Assembly: GCA_001311805.1 (NCBI GenBank) | Contig: BBCA01000092.1 | Coordinates: 1-6,581, forward strand | DNA from: Lentibacillus juripiscarius JCM 12147 | GTDB taxonomy: Bacteria > Bacillota > Bacilli > Bacillales_D > Amphibacillaceae | Direction: 5' to 3' | Length of the DNA: 6,581 nt | Shown: in pieces, positions 1 through 6,581 of the stretch | Numbering within the stretch: the stretch's first letter is position 1 | How the letters are laid out: each line of letters begins with the position of its first letter | Position numbers and translations under genes: made by a program | Notes under the pieces: model-generated | Seen by the model: only the letters and a program-made list of their open reading frames with translations | Told to the model about the DNA's origin: nothing | Database searches by the model: none

Positions 1-27
1 TCCATATAAATTAAAGGAAGTGTTTTT

Positions 28-1101
28 ATGGAAATGGCTTACCTGTACAATAAGAGAACCCCAGATTACACCGCATCTATTCAAGTAATGGAAGACCGAA
101 GTAAATACTCCAAGGGCAAGCATGAAAATAACGAAAATAAGCAATCAAAGTTACTCAAACGTATCCCGCTGGAACGGCTGATGGATTTAAAGGTGGATTA
201 CGCCTTTAAGCAACTCTTTGGAAATGAAAAGAATAAAGAAATTACAGTTGTTTTTTTGAATGCAATTCTGCAAACAACAGGCAGAAACCGGATCAAAGAT
301 ATATCATTTGAGAATACGGAATTCGGTGGGGAATATATTGATGACAAGCAGTCTAGACTGGATTTGTTAGTTGTGACGGAAGCGGATGAGTGGATTAATG
401 TAGAAATTCAGTTTACAAATAAATATGATATGGTAAAACGTTCCTTGTATTATTGGTCAAAGACATACGCCCGTCCACTTGAAAAAGGAATGGCATATTC
501 TGAGTTACGTCCGGTAATTGCGATAAACATCTTGAACTTTAATCTTTTTGATGAAACAGAACGCTTCCATACCTCGTACCATTTATATGAAGATGAGGAG
601 CAAGCCAGGCTGACGGATGTAATGGAGTTTCACTTTATAGAGATGGCCAAATTAATGAAAGATTGGAAACGTGATAAACTGGATCCGTGGGATAGTGTGT
701 TGGCGAGATGGCTGCTGTTGCTTGGTATGGTCGATCATAGAAACGGGAAAGTATATGATGATATCTATCATGAATTGGAGGAGATTTCCTTGAAGGATGA
801 ATCGTTGCGTGAGACCTTTCAAAACTGGGAAGAGTTGAGTACGAAACAGGAACAGCGCCTGATGTACGATTCACGTTTGAAACAGATCATGGATGAGGAA
901 GCGGCCCAGCGTGAATTTGAATTGCGCACACAGGAGGTAGAGCGAAGGGAACAAAAGGTGGAGAAAGCGATGCAAGAGGCAGAACAAAAGCAAAAGAGGC
1001 AGAACAAAAGAAAAAGAGGCAGAACAAAAGAAAAAGAGGCAGAACAAAATGCAAAAGAAGCAGAACAAAATGCAAAAAAGCCATTACCCGCAAACTTTTA
1101 G
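28..1101 (+). CDS. Rpn family recombination-promoting nuclease / putative transposase (C-terminus frameshifted)
   Basis: This encodes a PD-(D/E)XK nuclease of the Rpn family (PDDEXK_2 transposase-like), DNA endonucleases linked to RecA-independent recombination and, in studied cases, to phage defence. Seen in the sequence: the family opening LMDLKVDYAFKQLFG at residues 51-65; a catalytic core with D112 in SRLDLLV and E126-x-Q128 in NVEIQ, followed by the helix with YYWSKTYA; and a charged coiled coil from about residue 285. ATG at 28 is chosen because AAAGGAAG lies 7 nt upstream; it gives about 44 residues before the usual family start. As read it is 357 aa and ends in an unrelated KPLPANF tail, because one base appears to be missing in the A6 run at 1074-1079. 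Restoring it gives 387 aa, ending at 1190. The family is a confident call; activity in this strain is not known. The promoter lies outside the window. Confidence 0.9.
   Translation: MEMAYLYNKRTPDYTASIQVMEDRSKYSKGKHENNENKQSKLLKRIPLERLMDLKVDYAFKQLFGNEKNKEITVVFLNAILQTTGRNRIKDISFENTEFGGEYIDDKQSRLDLLVVTEADEWINVEIQFTNKYDMVKRSLYYWSKTYARPLEKGMAYSELRPVIAINILNFNLFDETERFHTSYHLYEDEEQARLTDVMEFHFIEMAKLMKDWKRDKLDPWDSVLARWLLLLGMVDHRNGKVYDDIYHELEEISLKDESLRETFQNWEELSTKQEQRLMYDSRLKQIMDEEAAQREFELRTQEVERREQKVEKAMQEAEQKQKRQNKRKRGRTKEKEAEQNAKEAEQNAKKPLPANF
955..972 (+). promoter_or_regulatory. Candidate internal ribosome binding site and ATG (RpnS-like start)
   Basis: AAGGTGGAG at 955-963 is a close match to the Shine-Dalgarno consensus and lies 6 nt before an in-frame ATG at 970 (Met315 of the nuclease). 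A second strong AGGAGGT sits at 932-938, too far upstream to serve this ATG. Translation from 970 would give 43 aa in the frame as written, or 73 aa with the frame restored to 1190. In characterised Rpn systems a separately translated small C-terminal protein blocks the full-length toxin. Use of this site is inferred from position and sequence only; purine-rich coiled-coil codons can mimic such sites by chance. Confidence 0.45.
971..1071 (+). repeat. Tandem 20-bp repeats inside the Rpn coding sequence
   Basis: There are five adjacent copies of a unit with the core GAGGCAGAACAAAA. They run 971-990, 991-1010, 1011-1030, 1031-1050 and 1051-1071. The first four are 20 bp and the last is 21 bp with GAAGCA. 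Units 2 to 4 differ only at their end bases, which points to recent duplication. Because 20 is not a multiple of three, each unit is read in a new frame (EAEQK, then RQNK, then GRTK, then EAEQN), and the array has no stop codon in any forward frame. The encoded stretch stays highly charged and helix-prone in all frames. Confidence 0.9.
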
Positions 1102-1190
1102 AAGAAGGTATGGAAATAGAGTTTGTTGCAGATTCCACTGGTTTGACCAGGAATAAAGTTATGGAAATCCAGCATGAAATGCGAAAATGA
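1080..1190 (+). other. Detached C-terminal segment of the Rpn nuclease
   Basis: Read in the frame beginning GCC at 1080, this gives 36 codons starting AITRKLLEEGMEIEFVADST and ending in TGA at 1188-1190. The pattern RKLLEEGM.IEFVA..TGLT is the standard C-terminal end of Rpn and related transposase-like proteins, where it follows the coiled coil. It is in the -1 frame relative to the upstream coding sequence, so one extra base in the A6 run at 1074-1079 would join them. I see no start codon with a ribosome binding site of its own. It is therefore the lost tail of the preceding gene and not a separate gene, unless it is reached by slippage or from the internal start at 970. Confidence 0.85.
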
Positions 1191-1470
1191 GACGTTATGA
1201 GCATTCTAAGGCTGAGAAGCTGGTGCCTGTCACTCCCAAATTTGTCGAATGAAATTCAATCCAACTCCAGGTTGTGTTTAATAGTATTTAGGAAATAAAT
1301 GGGGGTGCTCACATCCATGAATTGATTTTTGAATTGTTCGATAATAAAATAAAGCTAAGGAAGTGGCTAGTATAAAGTATCACCCGGGTGGCAGGAAGAG
1401 TAAGGTTGTGTATCGTTGAAGTGAAGTGTTGCTAAAGTTGCTGCTATCTTTTTACGGGAGTTGGATATTT
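1191..1470. other. Intergenic region between nuclease and phosphodiesterase genes
   Basis: No coding sequence is supported here. It holds, in order, a TGGTGCCTGTCAC motif at 1221-1233, a candidate promoter at 1323-1350, and a perfect 10-bp palindrome CACCCGGGTG at 1381-1390 within the presumed leader of the next gene. I found no rho-independent terminator after the nuclease gene. Confidence 0.7.
1323..1350 (+). promoter_or_regulatory. Candidate sigma-A promoter for the phosphodiesterase gene
   Basis: TTGATT at 1323-1328 and TAAAAT at 1345-1350 are separated by 16 bp. They match the vegetative -35 (4 of 6) and -10 (5 of 6) consensus. Transcription would begin near 1357 and leave a leader of about 115 nt that contains the CACCCGGGTG palindrome. 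AT-rich sequence produces such matches by chance, so this is tentative. Confidence 0.35.
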
Positions 1471-2719
1471 ATGAATGATTCCATGTTTAAGAAGCTACCC
1501 AATCATGGGGGTATCGTTCCTCGTTATGATGGTTTTTCGACCGTTAATTTGGTATCCAGTTTATTAAAGCATTATGGTGTGCGGGAGTTGCCATCGCCTG
1601 TGCTTGATTCGAGTATCTTGAAGACGGGTCTGTTTGATGGTGTCAAAAATGTGGTTTTTGTAATCGTTGATGCGCTTGGGTATAATCAGCTTCGCCACTA
1701 TATGTCATCCGGTGCCATGCCGAATATGGAACGATTTGTTAAAAATGCCGAGGACGGAAATGGTTTGTTTCAGCCACTGACAACTGTTTTTCCTTCAACG
1801 ACTGCAGCAGCACTGACGGCCATTTATACAGGGGCCATTCCGACGAAACATGGGTTATCCAGTTTTTCAGCTTACATTCCTGAAATAGAAGATGTTGCCA
1901 ATCTGGTATTCTCCTATTCTTTCTCGGATGGCAAGAAGATCGAAAATTTTCATCCTTTCCTGCAGCAGCCATCCATTTCGCAGTTCTTATCGGATATGAA
2001 TATCACTTCAACATCTATTACAGACAAAAGTTTCAAAGGCTCACTGTTAAGCGCGGTACATCATAGAGCCAGTGTTTTTTCAGGCTACAGTTTTCCATCA
2101 ACGATCCCCACGTTAGCTGTCGATGCGTTGCGTGCAAATGAGCAAAATTTCATTTCTGTCTATTGGCCTGGTCTCGACGCGTGTGCGCATAAATATGGGC
2201 CGTTTAGCAAGGAAACGGAAGATGAAGCCCATGCTGTTGATGCGACTTTTAACCGGATTGTGCAGCAGCTTAAAGATACAAAAGGCGGTATGGATGATAC
2301 ATTATTTGTCCTGACAGCGGATCATGGTCAGGTATTAAATGATGAAGACCAATCTCTGAATCTCAATTCGCATCCGGAATTGTTGTCAAAGCTTCGACTT
2401 CCGCCGGCCGGTGAGCGGCGTTCTTTTGTATCTTTATCCGAAAAAGGGTGGGGAGCAGGCTGTCAGGGAATGGGCACAGGAAAAAGGGGCAACTGTTTTC
2501 ACCCGTGAGGAAGCACAGCTGATTGGATTAGTTGGTGACGATAAGATGGATGCAAATTGGGCTAAGCGGATCGGTGAACTAATCGTCTTGCCTCCTGGGA
2601 AATCACAGTGGGTTTATGATCCACCAATGGCCGGCGGTTCGTTGAGTTTCTTTAGAGGCGCACACGGTGGTTTGCATGAAGACGAAATGCTTGTTCCGTG
2701 TTTGATGTGGAGAGGCTGA
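1471..2719 (+). pseudogene. Alkaline phosphatase family protein (nucleotide pyrophosphatase/phosphodiesterase type), one frameshift
   Basis: This encodes a metal-dependent hydrolase of the alkaline phosphatase superfamily, type I phosphodiesterase/nucleotide pyrophosphatase branch; its substrate cannot be read from sequence. Residues from the ATG at 1471: VVFVIVDALG with metal ligand D67; FPSTTAAALTAIYTG with the likely nucleophile T110 or T111; a D236-x-x-x-H240 metal pair in GLDACAH; TADHGQV with D284 and H285; and a C-terminal RGAHGG with H398 in the corrected numbering. All expected ligands are present. No signal peptide is evident, so it is probably cytoplasmic. ATG 1471 has GGGAG 10 nt upstream; an in-frame GTG at 1426 would add 15 residues but is less well supported. 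The frame as read stops at 2508. Removing one T from the T4 run at 2424-2427 joins it to the frame ending at 2719 and gives 415 aa, a normal length. A sequencing error is as likely as real inactivation. Confidence 0.88.
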
Positions 2720-3058
2720 TTCTTCTGGGTTGAACTAGTTTTCGCAATGTACGGTAGCGGGCATCATGTTAGTGATATTTCAGACATACATCATAATGTA
2801 CATGGGTTAATCAAGAATATCATCAAATTATAATGACCGTAGCACGATTGATATGAAAAAAGAGAAGGCATTTCATGAAATAGAGGTGTCTTCTTTTTTA
2901 GTTTCAATTACTCAACCAGTTTTAAATATCCCACCTGGATGTAAGTTTTTCGTTAAAAGAAGATAAGGATCCGGTTAAGTTGTACAGTGAACGATTGCGG
3001 GTCTTCTATGACATACCAAAAGTTGAGGCAGAATAGGTTTGCGGAAAGGAGGAGCGTC
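2720..3058. other. Intergenic region with terminator and a short open tail
   Basis: The first 135 bases show nothing beyond a small inverted repeat, TACAT-CATA-ATGTA at 2787-2800. The terminator follows at 2856-2899. Then a frame that is open from 2926 to the TAG at 3034-3036 could encode 36 residues including DPVKLYSERLRVFYDIPKVE, but it has no ATG or GTG start. A weak TTGTAC (2980-2985)/TTCTAT (3004-3009) pair could serve as a promoter for the membrane protein gene, but I would not rely on it. Confidence 0.6.
2856..2899 (+). terminator. Rho-independent terminator after the phosphodiesterase gene
   Basis: The left arm is AAAAAAGA plus AGGCA (2856-2870, with a two-base GA bulge). It pairs with TGTCTTCTTTTTT at 2887-2899 through 13 pairs including one G-T wobble, around a 16-nt loop. 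The right arm ends in T6 and the left arm begins with A6, so it could act in both directions. It closes the phosphodiesterase transcription unit 137 nt after its stop and separates it from the membrane protein gene. Confidence 0.8.
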
Positions 3059-3061
3059 ATG
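3045..3061 (+). promoter_or_regulatory. Ribosome binding site fixing the membrane protein start
   Basis: AAAGGAGG at 3045-3052 is a perfect Shine-Dalgarno sequence 6 nt before ATG 3059. It rules out the upstream GTG at 2987, which is in the same frame but has no comparable site. Confidence 0.85.
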
Positions 3062-6000
3062 GATCATTTACAAACCGGGGCAAGACGGCGAATCGTTAAG
3101 GAAGAGCTGCAGCAGCTGGAAGACGCACAATACATATCATCTGACGTATACATACAAGTTGTGGATGCTCATGAACAGTATTATGCAGATCTTGAACAAA
3201 GGAAGCTGAAGCAGAAAAAGCAATGCAAGATAAGGGCGTCCCGGATGAAAATCAGTCACATGAATTTCCGGCTACGGAACCGGTTAAAGAAAAGAAAACA
3301 TTATCACCGCAAGAAATCGGGAGCGCAATATTACTTGGTCATTAAATCTTGGGGTCGTTCTGCTGCTTATTGGCGGTATGGTTCTTGCTACAAGTACGTG
3401 GGAAACACTGACCAATTGGATGAAGTCAGGATTAATTGCACTTGTTTCCTTGTTGTTTTTGGTCTTGCCTTGTTTACGATGCGTGTTTTGAAAATAAAAA
3501 AAACGGCATTTGCATTTTATGTGCTTGGCAGCTTGTTTCTCCCGATAGCGATTTTATCCGTCGGCTTTTTTGAGTTACTCGGTCTTTATTTTTCATTTAC
3601 TGGTGACGGGCGTTATTTATTTGGGGCTGCCGGCAGTATTATTATTCTGCCAATCTACCTTGGGCTTGCGGACAAACTATCATCACGACTGTTCGTCTGG
3701 TTCTCCTATGTTTCAATGACGGTTTTTGCAGGCTTTTTATTGGCGGCGTTCTATTTGCCAGTAGAAGGATTTTACCTTGGGATCATGTTGTTTCATGCAT
3801 TTCTTCTATTCATCTACATCAGGGTGAAGGATAACCAGCGTATCGCGTTGTTCATGAAGGAATTTGTTCTCTATATTCAATGTAGTCTGGTTCTCTCTAC
3901 ATTTCTGATGCTCCTTTTTATGATCACGACCTGTTGTATGGCTTTAATTTGCTGCTTACGGCGACTCTTTATTTTGCCATGATTTATGTAACAGAGCATA
4001 AGGAATATAGTTTTATCTTCAGCGCTATGCTTGTTTATGGTGCATACCAGCTGATTGAGTTCTCTGCTGTACAGCAAGCTGGTGCCATTGTTTATGCTTT
4101 ATTAGGGTTTGTCTTTTTGGCGATCCCCAAATTCATGGAAGATGATCATGCATTAAAAGAATCTTTCGTTATACAAGTGCTGTTGTGTCTGTGTGTGCAT
4201 TTTTGTACATCAGTATGGAAGGGATCTTTCTGAGAATGAATGAGCCGTCGCTTGTCTTGCTGCTGGCATATGTCCTGATAGCATTAAATTTTGCGTTCCT
4301 TTCGAACATGACAAACCGGGTTTTGTTTGCTTATTTAAGCCCTGTTTTTTGATGAGTGCTCTATTTGAAGTTGTTTTGTTTGGCCGGGAATGGTTTGGTT
4401 ATGACGGATTAATGCTGCCACTGTTTATCATGGGGCTATTTCTCTATGTCGTCTTTGGTTGTTGTTGCAACTGTCCTTTTTAGAGGGGATGAAGGAAAGT
4501 TCCCGGGATGTTGGCGGTGTTGTTATGCTGCTTGCTGTTTGGCGGAGTTTTTATTATGAACTGGTGGCAGGCAGGGACAATGCTGTTACTTATAAGCATA
4601 ACTGCATTACTTATGGAAGGATATGAGGGAAGGACCGCTCTAACGAAAAGCTCCTCATGGATTCATGCTGTATCACTGGGGTTTGCCGCTATGATGTTCT
4701 ATGCTGCAACGGCAGGAGATGCTTTATATGAATACGTTGGTCCAATGGAAGCGGAGAGCCTTGTTCTGGCAGGTCTTGTTGTACTGCTGGCAAGCTATGG
4801 ATGGCAGCAAGTTGATCGAATTGCGTTTGCGGAGCATGTGTTTTTTACAGCTTATGGATTTTATGGGCTGGGAATGTGGCTAACATTCAGTCTTGACTTT
4901 GATGCTGTATTGCGTGCGGTAATCATGCTTGGTGGAGTGGCAATGGCTTATTTGCTTTACCGGAAAACAGGATGGAGGGTCGTATCGTATGTTGTCAGCG
5001 GTATTTCCTTAATGTTTTACATGACCGTCCTTTATGTGCTCCATTCGGAAATGGCGATTCAATCGGATCTTTTTCAGTCATTGCAATTCGAGATCGGCGC
5101 GGTTTTGCTCCTGATTGTCGGTGTCTTGGCCGGCAAGTTTGATGCTCATATCAGGAAAAGTTTCTGGTGGGCAGGGCATCTTTTCTTGCCGTTCGCTTTG
5201 CTGACGAGTTTTCTGCTTTTTGAGGAAAAAACGGTCTGGGCATTTTTGATAGCTGCTGCTGTTTATGGCATAAGCCTTTGCTGGGCTAAGGCAGAGTGGG
5301 TGATCTTAAGCTTTTTGTATGGCTGTTTTACTGCGTTTTGGATTGGAATGGTTCAACTGTTTGACTTGTTGAATCTCGACGAACACATTCAATATGCGAC
5401 ACTGCTTACGAGTATCGCAGTTGCCGTTTTATGGAACTTCAGCAAAAAGAAGTGGACGAGAAGAATCGCATTTTACGTTGTTCCTTTTTCTGTATTTGGC
5501 ATGTTCCTATTCACGCTGGCACCGAATGTTGATACGACGTATTGTTGTGATACTGCTTTATGCTTTGATGACGCTATTTATGATGCATCGGGAAAAATGG
5601 GATCTGTTTAATGTTGCTCCGCTTGTACTTGTCTATGGTGTTTTATGGCTATATGATGAAGCGCTTCCATCCCTGGAATACGTCATGCTGTTTAGACTTG
5701 TTGTGTTTGCCGGGGTTCTTATGGTGGCTGGTTTGCTCATGTATCCAGTTATCTATCAGGAGCAGGGGAATAGGGAAATACCATACAAGGTAGATTGGTA
5801 CTCGATCATCGGTTTTGCTACGCTGTGCAGTTTATATGCCGTTTTGGCCGAAGCACTATGGACAAAAACTGCTGCCCGGACTGCTAATTTCACTTTACTT
5901 GATATGGCAGCGGAAACGCATTCCATTTGTTCCGGCAAAATGGATTGTTTTCGGTGCAAGCGTCTTTTTGCTGCAGCCATATTATGTGTTACTTGGAAAT

Positions 6001-6405
6001 ACACAGGTTCCGGATATAATCGAACGGGAATTGTATGTTTTGCCATGGGTGGCTGCCGTTATTGCTCTGAGAAAAGTCTCAGATAGGAAGTATAAAAGAC
6101 TTGTTAACTATGTCCAATGGGCTGTTCTCGTTATCGTTTCGCTCATGCTTATCCAGGATGGGTTGGCAAGTTCGACAATTTATGATGCATTGATCATAGG
6201 TGGGCTTTCCCTCGCCTCGATGCTTGGTGGGATGGCCTATCAGAGGAAGGCATTCTTCTTTGTCGGTGCAGGCGTATTATTGTTGAATGTTTTTCTGCAA
6301 ACTCGGACTTATTGGGGAAATCTGCCATGGTGGGCGTACCTTTTGATAGCCGGATCCATTTTAATCGCAGTGGCAAGCTATAATGAATGGCACAAGCAAA
6401 AGTAG
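3059..6405 (+). pseudogene. Very large polytopic membrane protein with ten apparent frameshifts (function unknown)
   Basis: Corrected at ten points, this becomes one 1116-residue frame from ATG 3059 to TAG 6405. The first 95 or so residues are hydrophilic and partly coiled (RRRIVKEELQQLEDAQYISS, later a Glu-rich stretch and LSPQEIGSAILLG). The rest is an almost unbroken series of hydrophobic helices, probably more than 25. It resembles, from memory, the huge Bacillaceae proteins annotated as SCO7613 C-terminal or DUF2157-like membrane proteins; no catalytic motif or function is apparent. One base appears missing at each of 3198-3200 (A), 3342-3343 (T), 3456-3460 (T), 3915-3919 (T), 4201-4204 (T), 4345-4350 (T) and 4454-4456 (T). 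One appears extra at 4538-4540 (T), 5542-5543 (T) and 5864-5868 (A). The longest uninterrupted piece is about 4541-5541. No stop codon remains once these are corrected. That favours sequencing error, but true decay is possible. Confidence 0.8.
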
Positions 6406-6581
6406 CAAATGGCGGCACAACAATGGCATCCAAGGTCTATCAAAAGGTGATACAGAAGATAAAACAGTGGGAGTAGGTGGGTTTGGTGCTGGTGCCTAGT
6501 ATAGTAAATAGATAGATAAACAAACAAAACCATCGTTTTCGTTGTAAAATGGGAGTACCTACTACAGAACTTCCAATTTAC
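6406..6581. other. Downstream flank without a supported gene
   Basis: A 17-codon ORF (6423-6476, MASKVYQKVIQKIKQWE) has no ribosome binding site. GCTGGTGCCT at 6488-6497 repeats ten bases of the motif near 1220. ATAGATAGATAAACAAACAAAAC is a simple-sequence stretch, and AAAAC-CATC-GTTTT at 6526-6539 is a weak hairpin with no T tail, so I do not call it a terminator. Confidence 0.5.

Noticed and set aside
971..1071. CRISPR array
   Set aside because: The repeats are directly adjacent with no spacers and lie inside a coding sequence.
635..1204. Reverse-strand open frames rich in Phe, Cys and Leu opposite the nuclease gene
   Set aside because: They are the complement of the Lys/Glu/Gln-rich coiled coil and repeat, with no ribosome binding sites and no family resemblance.
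1381..1405. GGGTGGCAGG resembling the T-box core GGGTGGNACCGCG
   Set aside because: The match stops after GGGTGGCA, there is no terminator or antiterminator before the start codon, and the downstream gene is not an aminoacylation or amino-acid gene.
2987..3058. In-frame GTG at 2987 as the start of the membrane protein
   Set aside because: It lacks a Shine-Dalgarno sequence and overlaps another open frame, while ATG 3059 has a perfect one at ideal spacing.
3934..4233. A separate 99-residue membrane protein
   Set aside because: It begins with TTG in mid-helix, has no ribosome binding site, and continues the upstream frame once a T is added at 3915-3919.
4508..5611. An independent 367-residue membrane protein gene
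   Set aside because: Hydrophobic sequence continues smoothly on both sides in other frames, and no ribosome binding site precedes 4508; it is the longest unbroken piece of the large gene.
6521..6544. Terminator after the membrane protein gene
   Set aside because: The stem is only five uninterrupted pairs, AT-rich, and has no T run after it.

Overview
The window looks like chromosomal sequence from a low-GC Gram-positive bacterium of the Bacillaceae type. The reasons are strong AAGGAGG-like ribosome binding sites, moderately AT-rich codon use, and gene families recalled from that group. I cannot name a genus. All three protein genes lie on the + strand, and every one is interrupted by single-base frameshifts.

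Layout. (1) 28-1190: an Rpn-family recombination-promoting nuclease with a PD-(D/E)XK core, a coiled coil and a repetitive C-terminal segment. Its reading frame ends early at 1101, and the last 36 codons of the family-typical C-terminus continue one frame away to 1190. (2) 1191-1470: intergenic, with a copy of a short GGTGCCTGTCAC-type motif, a candidate sigma-A promoter and a CACCCGGGTG palindrome. (3) 1471-2719: an alkaline-phosphatase-superfamily phosphodiesterase with one frameshift near 2424; the corrected product is 415 aa. (4) 2720-3058: a clear stem-loop terminator (2856-2899), then a 36-codon open stretch with no obvious start, ending 22 nt before the next gene. (5) 3059-6405: a very large polytopic membrane protein whose coding sequence needs ten single-base corrections (seven missing, three extra) to give one 1116-residue frame. 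(6) 6406-6581: no convincing gene.

The twelve indels, almost all in short A or T runs and with no independent nonsense codon, suggest uncorrected homopolymer errors in the assembly more than real gene decay, although recent pseudogenisation cannot be excluded. The genes show no functional link to each other, and a terminator separates the second and third transcription units.

The most interesting biology is at the 3' end of the Rpn gene. There is an in-frame ATG behind a good internal Shine-Dalgarno sequence, followed by tandem 20-bp repeats that are open in all three frames. Together these fit the gene-within-gene (RpnL/RpnS toxin-antitoxin) arrangement described for Rpn proteins, with a repeat number that could also change the reading frame.
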